64,000 bases of DNA, taken from contig JADYYH010000073.1 in assembly GCA_020853775.1 (NCBI GenBank), forward strand, positions 1 to 64,000, written 5' to 3'. The position numbers were made by a program, and so were the translations under genes. Below are positions 8,356 to 17,011 of this stretch, in pieces. Numbering within the stretch: position 1 is the stretch's first letter; the number at the start of each line of letters is the position of its first letter. The notes below the pieces were generated by a model. It was not told the origin of the DNA and did not search any database. It saw nothing but the letters and a program-made list of their open reading frames with translations. Source of the stretch: Nitrospira sp. (GTDB taxonomy: Bacteria; Nitrospirota; Nitrospiria; Nitrospirales; Nitrospiraceae).

Positions 8356-10036
8356 CGAGCACGCACCATCCGACCGACTCCCCCCGCGCAATATGTTTGT
8401 GCGCTTTCAACAGGCATTCGAGCGCGGCTTTAATAGATTCCGTGATCGTTATGGTGCGTTGCTCGAACGGACGATCGCCCATCGGCGTATCTTCGTCACC
8501 ATCTCACTCGCCGTCGCGCTCGGCTCGTTCTCGCTCTTTTTCTTCCTGGGGCGCGATTATTTCCCCGAGATCCGGTCGGGGGTCCTTCAAATGCATATGC
8601 GGGCGCCGCTCGGAACGCGTATCGAAGTCTCAGGACGCATCGCCACGCTCGTCTCGACCAGCATCGAGGAACTGCTCCCCGGCCAGGTCGAAAATATTGT
8701 CAGCAATTGCGGGTTGCCGGTTGGGCCGCACAACCTGGCGTTCATTCCCACGCCGACGATCGGCTCACAGGACTGCGACTTGACCATTCTCCTGAGAGAT
8801 GAAAAATCCCCCGTGTGGGACTACCGGCGCATCCTCCGCAAAGGCTTGAAAGAGCGATACCCCGGAACCGAGTTTACCTTCCAGCCCTCCGATCTGACCG
8901 CCAAGATTCTGAATTTCGGCGCGCCTGCGCCGATCGACGTGCAGGTCAACGGGCCGGACATGTTTCCCAACTATGAGTTCGCCAGAAAATTGGCGGAGAA
9001 GTTTCGCACCATTCCGGGAGCGGCGGACGTCGTCATCCAGCAGACGATGCGAACGCCGACCCTCATGGTCGAAGGCAACCGCACGTTCGGACTCGGGGTC
9101 AATAGAACCGAAAAAGATATCGCCGATAATCTGCTGATGACCACGGCGGGAAGCCAGCAGGTCGATCAAATCTATTGGCTCGATCCGAGCACCGGCATGT
9201 CGTACCTGATCAACGTCTATACCCCCCAGCCGCAGATCAACAGCATCAACAGCTTGAAAACCATCCCGGTCGATTCCTCAGGCGGCGCGCGGGGCGATCA
9301 CGACGTCCAACTGCTGGGCAATCTGGCAGACTTGACGGCGGAGGGCACGCCGGGCGTGATTACCCACGGCAACATTATGCCGTTGTTCGATATTTACGTG
9401 TCCGCGGAAGGGCGCGACTTGGGGGGAGTGCTCGCAGATGTCGAAACAGTGGCCAAGAGCATGGAGGCGGAGTTGCCCCACAGCGCCAAACTGGAAATCC
9501 ACGGCCAGGCTTCGCTGATGTATGAAGCCTACGCCGAACTGATCTTCGGACTGCTCGCCGCGATCGTCCTGGTCTACCTGTTGATCGTCGTCAATTTTCA
9601 ATCCTGGCTCGATCCCTTCATCATCATCACGGCGTTACCCGGCGCGTTGGCCGGAATCGCCTGGGCCCTCTTCTTGACCCATACACGGCTGTCGGAGCCT
9701 GCGCTCACGGGCGCCATCATGACCATGGGCACAGGAACCGCCAATTCGATCCTCGTGGTGTCCTATGCGCGCGAGCGGCTCCAGGAACACGGCAATCCGC
9801 TGCAGGCCGCGATCGAAGCCGGCGTCACCCGCTTCCGACCGGTGCTCATGACGGCGTCGGCGATGATCATCGGCATGGTCCCGATGGCCACAGGATATTC
9901 GCAGAATGCCCCGCTGGGCCGCGCCGTGATCGGCGGCTTGCTGGTGGCCACCGTCTTTACGCTCTTGTTCGTCCCGTGCGTCTACGCGATGGTCTATGGT
10001 CGACGAATGGCCCGCCAACAAGGACAGCTCCAATGA
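8339..10036 (+). CDS. RND efflux permease, C-terminal half
   Basis: 565 residues covering the second half of the permease: a short linker (FQQAFERGFNRFRDRY), TM7, the second periplasmic loop and TM8-TM12. It begins at an ATG with AAGGG a few bases upstream, so separate translation is possible. In TM10 the Lys that AcrB-type pumps use for proton transfer is absent: GTGTANSIL stands where GLACKNAIL lies in the other pump, with Ala at residue 468. I believe related permeases share this variant, so it need not mean loss of function. Halves one and two total about 1064 residues, one normal permease. The stop overlaps the next start as ATGA. Confidence 0.88.
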   Translation: MSQPHDEHAPSDRLPPRNMFVRFQQAFERGFNRFRDRYGALLERTIAHRRIFVTISLAVALGSFSLFFFLGRDYFPEIRSGVLQMHMRAPLGTRIEVSGRIATLVSTSIEELLPGQVENIVSNCGLPVGPHNLAFIPTPTIGSQDCDLTILLRDEKSPVWDYRRILRKGLKERYPGTEFTFQPSDLTAKILNFGAPAPIDVQVNGPDMFPNYEFARKLAEKFRTIPGAADVVIQQTMRTPTLMVEGNRTFGLGVNRTEKDIADNLLMTTAGSQQVDQIYWLDPSTGMSYLINVYTPQPQINSINSLKTIPVDSSGGARGDHDVQLLGNLADLTAEGTPGVITHGNIMPLFDIYVSAEGRDLGGVLADVETVAKSMEAELPHSAKLEIHGQASLMYEAYAELIFGLLAAIVLVYLLIVVNFQSWLDPFIIITALPGALAGIAWALFLTHTRLSEPALTGAIMTMGTGTANSILVVSYARERLQEHGNPLQAAIEAGVTRFRPVLMTASAMIIGMVPMATGYSQNAPLGRAVIGGLLVATVFTLLFVPCVYAMVYGRRMARQQGQLQ

Positions 10037-11274
10037 TGAAGATGCTGAGCGGAAGAGGCGCGTGGTTGTGGGTCGTGGTGCTGATCGGCCTCTATGTCGG
10101 CTATCGAGTCTACGAGAACAAAAGCGACGCCGCGCAGCTGCGCGTGCGAACGCTCGAAGACGCCGTGCCGACGGTCGCGACCGTCCATCCCAAACCGCTC
10201 GCCCCCACCGAGACCATCATTCTTCCCGGCAATGTCGTGGGGTGGTACGAAGCCCCGATGTATGCCCGCGTCACCGGGTACGTCAAGATGTGGTACAAGG
10301 ACTACGGCGATCGGGTCAAGACCGGCGATATCCTCGCCGAAATCAACGCGCCGGATCTGGATGCCGAATATGCGCAAGTCCGGGCCGACCTGGAATCGGA
10401 GCGCGCCCGGTACCGGCTCGCCGAGGTGACCGCGAAACGCTGGGTAGCGCTGCGCCCGAACCACGCCGTCTCCGAGCAGTCGATCACCGTGCAGGAGCAA
10501 AACCTGAAGGTGCAGGCCGCTTTGGTCAAGGCGGCGGAGCAAAAAGTCAGGAACATGGAGGCATTCATCCGGTTCAAAACGATCGTCGCCCCCTTCGACG
10601 GCGTGGTCACGCAGCGCAACATCAACGTCGGTGACCTGGTCAGCAAAGAAGGGAATTTGAGCACGCCCAATGCCAAAAGCAATCTGTTTACCGTGGCCGA
10701 CGTGCATGTGCTGCGTCTATTTGTCAGCGTGCCGGAAGCTTTCGGGCCTTTCCTGCAGCAAGGCCTCACGGCAGACGTGACCGTCCCCCAATTACGCGAC
10801 CGGCATTTCACGGCGAAGTTTCTCACCGTCGCCCGCGGCTTCGACGTAAGCACGCGGACGGCGGTCACGGTCTTCACGATCGACAACGAAGACCGGGCGC
10901 TCTGGCCAGGCTCTTACGCCGAGGTCCACCTGACGGCGCCGGTCGATCGCAAGGCCTTCACGATTCCATCCACTGCGTTAGTCTTTCAGGAGCACGGCAC
11001 GCAAGTGGCCATGCTGACGCCGGAGGACCGTATCCATTTCCAACCGATCATGGTCAGTCGACTGATGGACAACGCCGTCGAGGTCACGGGAGGACTGTCC
11101 TCGGGCGACCGTCTCGTGAACAATCCCAGCGCCGCCCTGTTGGAAGGCGACCACGTACGCGTCGTCACGCCGGCTCCCGGCTACGATCTCCTCACCGATC
11201 CTGAATCGGCACAGAAGGTCCACGCGCCTGAAGATCCGTCTCGGCAACAACCAGGCGCAGCGAAGTTCGACTAG
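10033..11274 (+). CDS. RND efflux periplasmic adaptor
   Basis: Membrane-fusion protein of 413 residues for the split permease. An uncleaved membrane anchor (WLWVVVLIGLYVGYRVY) is followed by a lipoyl half (YARVTGYVKMWYKDYGDRV), an alpha-helical hairpin rich in Ala, Glu and Arg, the second lipoyl half (IVAPFDGVVTQRNINVGDLV) and barrel domains. I start at the ATG at 10033, which overlaps the permease stop as ATGA and has AAGGA upstream; the frame is open upstream to 9976. Order permease, adaptor, outer-membrane factor suggests one transcript. The substrate is unknown. Confidence 0.92.
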   Translation: MMKMLSGRGAWLWVVVLIGLYVGYRVYENKSDAAQLRVRTLEDAVPTVATVHPKPLAPTETIILPGNVVGWYEAPMYARVTGYVKMWYKDYGDRVKTGDILAEINAPDLDAEYAQVRADLESERARYRLAEVTAKRWVALRPNHAVSEQSITVQEQNLKVQAALVKAAEQKVRNMEAFIRFKTIVAPFDGVVTQRNINVGDLVSKEGNLSTPNAKSNLFTVADVHVLRLFVSVPEAFGPFLQQGLTADVTVPQLRDRHFTAKFLTVARGFDVSTRTAVTVFTIDNEDRALWPGSYAEVHLTAPVDRKAFTIPSTALVFQEHGTQVAMLTPEDRIHFQPIMVSRLMDNAVEVTGGLSSGDRLVNNPSAALLEGDHVRVVTPAPGYDLLTDPESAQKVHAPEDPSRQQPGAAKFD

Positions 11275-11303
11275 ATGACTGACGGGTTGGGAACCGACAC
11301 AGT

Positions 11304-12938
11304 ATGAAAGAAATGCGGTTGCACACCAGGCACGAGGCCGCAGGCGGGGCCGGCATCCTGCGCGCGCTGGGGCTGGGGCTCGCGCTCCTCCATCTTACGG
11401 CCTGCGGCACCGACTGGTTGCCGCATGTCGATCTGGCGCCGCCCTATCAGGCGCCGCAATACGTCGTCCCCGCCTCATGGCACGGGGAAAGTCCCTTCGT
11501 CGAAGCTGCCCCATCGGACGCCGAGTTGCGCCCGGATTGGTGGACGCTCTACAACGACCCGGTGCTGAACGGCCTGATCGAACAGACCATGGCCGCCAAT
11601 CCGGATCTTCAGGCGGCTGCCGAGCGCTTCGTCCAAGCCAGGGATGTGATGATGCAAGTCCGATCCCGGCGCATTCCGCAAATCGGCATCGGCGGGAAAG
11701 TTGCGGACAGCCAGCACCACGTCGATCCTCTCAGAGTCCCTGGAGATCCTCCGATCGCCGGCTCGGTCGAAGCCGGTGCTGGACTAGCTTCATGGGAACC
11801 GGACTTTTGGTCGGCCATTCGCAACGCGACGCGCATCGAAATCTATCGCGCCGAAGAACGGGCGGCCGATTGGGGTCTGGCACGCCTGAGCCTTCAGGCG
11901 GAAATGGCGTCCAATTATTTCACGCTACGCGGATTTGATGCCCAAAGCGCAATCTACAAGCAATCTATCGACCTCTATCGGAGTTCCCTCAAGCTCGTGA
12001 ATGCCCAGTTTGCCGGCGCCATCGCCTCGGCGCTGGACGTGGCCCGCGTGGAGTCGCTGCTCTTCAGTACTGAAACCAAATATGCCCAGATCCAAGGGCA
12101 ACGCCAGGTGACGGAACAAGCCATCGCCATTCTGCTTAATGCGGCGCCGGCCAGCTTTCAACTGGACCCGATCGACGACCTGCGCGTGGCATCCTTCACG
12201 ATTCCGCGAAGCCTGCCGTCGACCCTCTTGGAACGCCGACCCGATATCGCGGGAATGGAACGGCGAATGGCGGAAGCCAACCGCGCCATCGGAATCGCCC
12301 GCGCCGCCTTTTTCCCCGACGTCCGGCTCTCCGCCGACGGAGGAATCCTCAATGCCGGCTTCGATATCGCCAAACTGACTGCCGCCATGTGGTCCTACGG
12401 CGCGAGCGTCGCCTTGCCGGTGTTTCAAGGCGGGTATCGTCGCGCGCAGCTGCAACGGACCTGGTCGGCCTATCGCGAAACGGAAGACCGGTACCGCTCG
12501 ACGGTGCTCAATGCGTTTCGAGAGGTCGAAAACAACCTAAGCTTGAGCAACCAGCTCACGATCGCGGCGAATCGGCAGGACGCGGCGGTCGGCGCGAATC
12601 TGAAAGCGCAAAACCTGACCATGGAACTGTACCAAGGCGGGCTGGCTTCCAGCCTTGAACTCATCTACGCGCAGGTGCAAACGCTGACGGCGCGCATCGA
12701 TTCCGTGCAGATTAAAGCCGATCTCTTACGGTCCACGGTCGGACTCTTGCGGGCGCTCGGTGGCGGTTGGAACCGGCAGCAATTACCCGGCGACGACGAG
12801 ATCCAACCGTTCGGGACCTTCCAATACGTGAATCTCAACAAACCGCCTTCGGTTCGCGGCATCGATGTCACCGCGGACAACAACTGGCTTCACAATGATT
12901 TGACCAAGCGACCAATCCCGTTACGGCCTCGCCCGTAG
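11304..12938 (+). CDS. Outer-membrane factor lipoprotein (NodT/OprM type)
   Basis: A 544-residue TolC-like outer-membrane channel. The N-terminus is a lipoprotein signal with lipobox HLTAC near residue 35. Two repeated OEP domains follow, seen in the paired features DWWTLYNDPVLNGLIEQ, LVNAQFAGAIASALDVARVES and LLERRPDIAGMERRMAEANR. Length fits NodT-family proteins with a longer C-terminal tail. It lies 29 bp after the adaptor and completes the second tripartite pump; it may also serve the first pump, which has no channel gene next to it. Confidence 0.93.
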   Translation: MKEMRLHTRHEAAGGAGILRALGLGLALLHLTACGTDWLPHVDLAPPYQAPQYVVPASWHGESPFVEAAPSDAELRPDWWTLYNDPVLNGLIEQTMAANPDLQAAAERFVQARDVMMQVRSRRIPQIGIGGKVADSQHHVDPLRVPGDPPIAGSVEAGAGLASWEPDFWSAIRNATRIEIYRAEERAADWGLARLSLQAEMASNYFTLRGFDAQSAIYKQSIDLYRSSLKLVNAQFAGAIASALDVARVESLLFSTETKYAQIQGQRQVTEQAIAILLNAAPASFQLDPIDDLRVASFTIPRSLPSTLLERRPDIAGMERRMAEANRAIGIARAAFFPDVRLSADGGILNAGFDIAKLTAAMWSYGASVALPVFQGGYRRAQLQRTWSAYRETEDRYRSTVLNAFREVENNLSLSNQLTIAANRQDAAVGANLKAQNLTMELYQGGLASSLELIYAQVQTLTARIDSVQIKADLLRSTVGLLRALGGGWNRQQLPGDDEIQPFGTFQYVNLNKPPSVRGIDVTADNNWLHNDLTKRPIPLRPRP

Positions 12939-13182
12939 CAGACCTCATGCCTGGACGCTCCACCCCCCGCACACCACGCTTGCGCAAGACGTTGTCGCGA
13001 CGAGCCAGTCGTTTCGCACCGTTCGCCCTGTGCGCGACCGCTCACCCTTCTCATCGTGCGTCTTGGACACAGACGACATTTCCAGATGTTCCGAACGAAT
13101 CCTTTCACGGCACCCATGTTGCACCTCCTCGAGTACAACCTGGCCGCTCCGACCATCCACCTTCAACTGAAAGGAGCCGATC

Positions 13183-13647
13183 ATGGCACGATCCTTCCGG
13201 CAGATGGCAGTGGTGATGATCATTCCCGCATTGATGGCCGTGGCTCTCATTCCCCGTGACGCGAAGGCGTGGGTTGCGCCGCCATGGATCGACAAAATCG
13301 CCCTGATGGTGATGGAACAAAAAAACCTGTCCACGAGCGGAGACTTCGCCCCCTACTTCAAGCAGTTGGAGACGGTCAGCGAAGCGGCCGTGAAGGGAGA
13401 GTTCAACGGGAAGCGCAAGGGCATGAATCGCTTCCTGGAAATGCTGGAAACAAAAGAAGGCGGCATCAGTGCTGACGCGGCGCACAAGATTTTTGCGACC
13501 GTTGTCAAATCGGTGCCGTATGCGGTGCTGCTTCCGTTGAAGAGCGAAGACAAACTAGACCCGGAAGAGAAGGCCCTGGTCGAGCGCATGAAACGTTTTG
13601 CCGCGGCGATCAAGGACCAGGACGAGCGGGCCGCTCTCGCGTTCTAA
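13183..13647 (+). CDS. Exported protein of unknown function
   Basis: A 154-residue protein with a clear Sec signal peptide (MARSFRQMAVVMIIPALM, cleavage near AKA) and a mature region of about 125 residues that is helical and charged. Acidic and basic residues alternate, with no cysteine and no recognisable motif. A strong ribosome site, AAAGGAG, sits before the ATG, which supports it as a real gene. It follows the pump operon after a 244-bp gap in which I see no gene, so it may have its own promoter. I do not recognise the family. Confidence 0.65.
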   Translation: MARSFRQMAVVMIIPALMAVALIPRDAKAWVAPPWIDKIALMVMEQKNLSTSGDFAPYFKQLETVSEAAVKGEFNGKRKGMNRFLEMLETKEGGISADAAHKIFATVVKSVPYAVLLPLKSEDKLDPEEKALVERMKRFAAAIKDQDERAALAF

Positions 13648-13690
13648 CCGGCGACGCTCCGCGAGTCGAACCACGCCGCCGAGGGCATTC

Positions 13691-13718
13691 GATCCCATGG
13701 CATCGGCGGCATGGGATC
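13691..13718. terminator. Hairpin between convergent genes
   Basis: A perfect 9-bp inverted repeat, GATCCCATG and CATGGGATC, with a 10-nt loop lies between the stop codons of the plus-strand exported protein and the minus-strand TonB-like gene. It could act in both directions. There is no U-run, so an intrinsic terminator is only a suggestion. Confidence 0.4.
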
Positions 13719-13767
13719 ATAGGCGCGTTCGTTCAAGAGGCATCGGCGCTCGTTCGCGCTCGCGCAC

Positions 13768-14202
13768 CTACTGTGATCGGAAGTGAATCCGCACGGTGAG
13801 TTCGCCGTCGACCGGGTTGTCGCCCTTGAGCTGCGGAGCGAAGGTCCACTTGTTGAGCGCAATGATGCCGGCAATCGTCAGCTCACGATGTTTCGCCGGT
13901 TCAAGCACGACCACGGTCACCTGCGAATCTTTCGACACGAGCAGACGAGCCTTCATCCAATCGTCGAGAGGCTTCCCTTCGAGCGACGAAGGAATGGCAG
14001 GCCAGGGCGTCGATTTCGGTACCGGCCCTACCTGCTGGTCTTTGTTCAGCGGCAGCCCATGCACATGCACTTCCGGCAGCTCGATGATATCGGCATCCAG
14101 CGCATGATCCGCCTCATGCGTCGCCTCATCTCCTGTCGCGGCATGAGCCGGAGCCGACATGCAAAGAAGGCCCGCAATCAATAATTTCAGAAGGTATCGC
14201 AT
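13768..14202 (-). CDS. TonB C-terminal-like periplasmic protein
   Basis: A 144-residue exported protein. The start at 14202 has GAGGAG eight bases upstream and gives a signal peptide (MRYLLKLLIAGLLCMSAP, cleavage near AHA). After a His/Asp/Glu-rich stretch (ATHEADHALDADIIE) comes a fold resembling the TonB C-terminal domain, ending in KWTFAPQLKGDNPVDGELTVRIHF. It lacks the membrane anchor and Pro-rich spacer of a classical TonB, so it is unlikely to transduce energy alone. Position right after the TonB-dependent receptor suggests a role in the same uptake system. The function is inference. Confidence 0.7.
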   Translation of the reverse strand: MRYLLKLLIAGLLCMSAPAHAATGDEATHEADHALDADIIELPEVHVHGLPLNKDQQVGPVPKSTPWPAIPSSLEGKPLDDWMKARLLVSKDSQVTVVVLEPAKHRELTIAGIIALNKWTFAPQLKGDNPVDGELTVRIHFRSQ

Positions 14203-14230
14203 CAGGCTTGCTCCTCTTTTCTTCAACCAC

Positions 14231-14315
14231 GGATGCTCAAACGGGGCATCCAGCAAGGCCGCATTTTTCCACCGTCTCGCGCAGATGCCCAACAAGTTTG
14301 TCCAGCAAGGCCGCA
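14231..14315 (+). repeat. Two degenerate copies of a 33-bp intergenic repeat
   Basis: Two copies begin at 14231 and 14283. They share an identical 14-bp core, CCAGCAAGGCCGCA (14250-14263 and 14302-14315), and both start with GATGC followed by a CAA-containing stretch. The unit resembles, from memory, intergenic repeats seen in Nitrospira genomes. A related fragment lies at 64-86. No coding potential. Confidence 0.5.
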
Positions 14316-14380
14316 GGTGGAGGCTCAATCGGGTCATCCGGAAGGACCAGTCATCTCTAGCATGTTGTTCATTCGCGCCT

Positions 14381-14472
14381 CTAGCCCACATAGTCATGAC
14401 GCTTCGTTACGAAATCGCGCAGCCGCGAGATGGGCGATTGCAGTAGAAGCGTTCATGACTCATGTGGGCTAG
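14381..14472. repeat. Long imperfect inverted repeat with nested hairpin
   Basis: The left arm (14381-14405) starts CTAGCCCACAT and ends CGCTTC; the right arm (14446-14472) is its reverse complement except for two single-base insertions, giving about 25 pairs. The 40-nt loop holds a small hairpin, TCGCG-CAGC-CGCGA (14415-14428). The right arm includes the stop codon of the TonB-dependent receptor. It may stabilise the mRNA end, separate receptor from downstream gene expression, or be a relic mobile repeat. Confidence 0.6.
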
Positions 14473-16907
14473 AAGAACCACTGGCCACGGAAGAAAAACG
14501 ACCTCGGCATCCCCGCATGGGTGACACCCAGGCCGATACTCCCTTCGCCCTGGTTGATGTAATACTTCTGATCCAACAGATTGATGATGTCGAATCCCAG
14601 CAAAAATTTCTGCCCGTCCCACGGCAACGGAAACACATGGGCAATGGACAAGTTGTAGATCGTATACGACGGACTGTGCGAGGAATTGGTTTTCGCGTCT
14701 GCATTTTCCGCGGTTCTCAAACCGGACGCGAACAACATCTGGCCGGTCATCGTCGTCCGCTCCAGGAATTTGTACGTTACCACGGCCGAACTCGTGAGCG
14801 TCTGCATGTGATCGCAGAACACGCCGCCCTGCGAATTGATGTCCGCAATCTCTTTGGCCTCCAGGAGGAAATGACCGGATTGCAGTCCGTACCCCTTGCA
14901 CTGTCCCCAGGCCACGTTGCCCCGCGCCGTGAGATTCTCTGTCAGCTGCAACTTCAGGGCGCCGTCGATGCCCCGCTGCCAGCCGCGCTCGAACGCAAAA
15001 TAGTTCAGCAACGGGGTCGTGCCGAACTGCCCAGCATCGGACAGGAAGTTGCTGAGCTTGTACCAGCCCGTGAATTGCAACGTGGCATAGCGGTTCAACG
15101 CATGGTAACTGCCGACCTCGAAGTAGTGCGCCCGCTCGGCACGCACCGTGTTGTTGGTCACATCCTCCGGTTGCGCTCTCGTTCCAAACGTATTGAGTTT
15201 CGCAAAGGAGATCGCTTCCAGATTCGGCGGCGTGAACATTCGGCCGTAAAACGCGTGAAAGACGTTCGACGGATTGTACTTGTAGCTCACACCGATGCGG
15301 GGGCTGACCTGGCCCTCGTTGCGTTGATACTGCACGATGTCCCCGCGAAGCCCGAGATTGAACGTCCACTGGTCGTTGGGACTCCACTGATCCTGAATCC
15401 AGAACTCCTGGCGATAGCCGATCTGGCGGTTGTCGGCATTGAGGCTCAACAGGTCGCCGGTCGGATTGCCTGCTCCGCCATCCAAGAACGTAAACAGCCT
15501 GGTCTTGTTCACCGACTGCGTGCGATCGAGCTGGAACCCGGCCTTGATGAGGTGTTGCTTGCTGTGCACGTAGGTGTAGTCGAAACGCACGCCGGTGGAA
15601 TAGGCATTACGATCCTGATCGGAGGCTGAAAACGGCTCGGTCGGATCCGCCGTATAGGCCAGGACATTCAGCGGATCGGTCTTGAACGTAGCCCGCGTGT
15701 GCCGCATGTAGCCGGCAAGGCTGAAGAAGTTGTTCGCGTTCACGTCGTGCCGCCACACCATGTGGCCGTACTGGTTGTTCTCTTTCTGAAATTCGTTGAT
15801 GGCCTGCGAGGCCACCGGCGAAAACGCTGGCCGCCCCGCTTGCAGGAGCGGCAACATCTGCCCGCTTGGATCCAGCTCGAGGCCCGGCGTGGTCGGAATC
15901 TGATACTTCGCGACGGAGTTCAAGAACAACCAGGTGAAGTTGTTCTTGTTGTCATGCTGGTAATCGCCGCGGATGAACGTCTGATTCCGTTCGCTCTGGC
16001 CGTGGAATATCGAATGGCCCAATGTCGGCGGCTCGATCCCTCGGTTCGTTGCCGTGTGGCTGTTGAGAATATAGAACCGGAACTTTTCGCCCACTGTTCC
16101 GCCATATTCGAATGACGGATTGAGCGTCTGGTTCGAGCCCCCCATCATCTGCACGGACCCGAATGCCGGTTTGGTTCCGCTCTTCGTCGTGATATCCAAT
16201 ACCGCCGCCGCTTTGTTCCCGTACTGCGCTTCCATCCCGCCCAGAATGATGTCGGCTCGATCCCAGGCACGCGGGCTGATGACATCCGAGAAGGTGGACG
16301 AGACGGTGTCCGGTATCGGGACCCCATCGATGCGCAATTGCAGGTTCGCGTGGTCCTGCCGGATATGCACTTGCTTGAGCGACCCGTAGACCGCGCTGGG
16401 AATCGTCAACAGCACGTCCTGGAGATCGTTATTGTTACCGCGCGGCAAGGCCTCGATCTCTTTACGGCTGAGCGCATAGGTTTCGCTGGAGGCTTTGTAT
16501 TGAATGGGCGCCAAGGGAGACACGACTTCGAGCGCGATCTCCTGGGTCTTCGAGAGGGTCAAGGTCACCGGAGGGACCGGCTCGGCTCCGAGCTTCATAA
16601 TGGCATATTCGCTGCGATACGTATCCTGAACCGCGCTCACCGAATACGTTCCCTCGGACGGCAGCTCGACGGAGAATTCTCCGGCGTCATTGGCGACGGC
16701 CGTCCCCACCACCGTTCCTTCCTGATCCTTCACTTCTACCGCAGCCTGAGGCACTCGTCGAAGATCCTGGTTTTGTACCGTCCCGGTAATCGTTCGACCT
16801 TTGGCAACCGCCGGCTCCTGTGCGAACACCGGCAAAACACCGAGCGCGAGGGCCATCAACACCCATCCAAGACACACATGAGACACACCTCTGACCGGCG
16901 ACAACAT
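14469..16907 (-). CDS. TonB-dependent outer-membrane receptor with carboxypeptidase-like N-domain
   Basis: An 812-residue outer-membrane receptor. The start at 16907 is preceded by a very strong GGGGGGAGG site. After a signal peptide ending near PVFAQ there is a carboxypeptidase-regulatory-like beta-sandwich (about residues 30-110; GRTITGTVQNQDL, GEFSVELPSEGTYSV), then a plug domain (about 125-240; LRIDGVPIPDTVSS, ADIILGGMEAQYG) and a 22-strand-type barrel ending in aromatic residues. It imports a bulky or scarce ligand, typically a metal complex. The His-rich DUF2946-like gene upstream and TonB-C-like gene downstream suggest metal uptake, perhaps copper; this is inferred. Confidence 0.92.
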   Translation of the reverse strand: MLSPVRGVSHVCLGWVLMALALGVLPVFAQEPAVAKGRTITGTVQNQDLRRVPQAAVEVKDQEGTVVGTAVANDAGEFSVELPSEGTYSVSAVQDTYRSEYAIMKLGAEPVPPVTLTLSKTQEIALEVVSPLAPIQYKASSETYALSRKEIEALPRGNNNDLQDVLLTIPSAVYGSLKQVHIRQDHANLQLRIDGVPIPDTVSSTFSDVISPRAWDRADIILGGMEAQYGNKAAAVLDITTKSGTKPAFGSVQMMGGSNQTLNPSFEYGGTVGEKFRFYILNSHTATNRGIEPPTLGHSIFHGQSERNQTFIRGDYQHDNKNNFTWLFLNSVAKYQIPTTPGLELDPSGQMLPLLQAGRPAFSPVASQAINEFQKENNQYGHMVWRHDVNANNFFSLAGYMRHTRATFKTDPLNVLAYTADPTEPFSASDQDRNAYSTGVRFDYTYVHSKQHLIKAGFQLDRTQSVNKTRLFTFLDGGAGNPTGDLLSLNADNRQIGYRQEFWIQDQWSPNDQWTFNLGLRGDIVQYQRNEGQVSPRIGVSYKYNPSNVFHAFYGRMFTPPNLEAISFAKLNTFGTRAQPEDVTNNTVRAERAHYFEVGSYHALNRYATLQFTGWYKLSNFLSDAGQFGTTPLLNYFAFERGWQRGIDGALKLQLTENLTARGNVAWGQCKGYGLQSGHFLLEAKEIADINSQGGVFCDHMQTLTSSAVVTYKFLERTTMTGQMLFASGLRTAENADAKTNSSHSPSYTIYNLSIAHVFPLPWDGQKFLLGFDIINLLDQKYYINQGEGSIGLGVTHAGMPRSFFFRGQWFF

Positions 16908-17011
16908 GCGAACCTCCCCCCAAATAGTTCCCCACAAGTCAGAGCCCGATACAAAGCCGTGGCTAAGACGACGTGGTGAAAGCCAAAATGAACGTAGCGC
17001 TGACGTTGAGG

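Noticed and set aside
7624..8391. 255-codon ORF opposite the split RND permease
   Set aside because: Very rich in His, Asp and Arg, a typical shadow of a GC-rich gene on the other strand; the RND family match there is decisive.
14381..14472. Integron attC site
   Set aside because: Overall hairpin shape is similar, but the GTTRRRY/RYYYAAC core sites are absent and no integrase is nearby.
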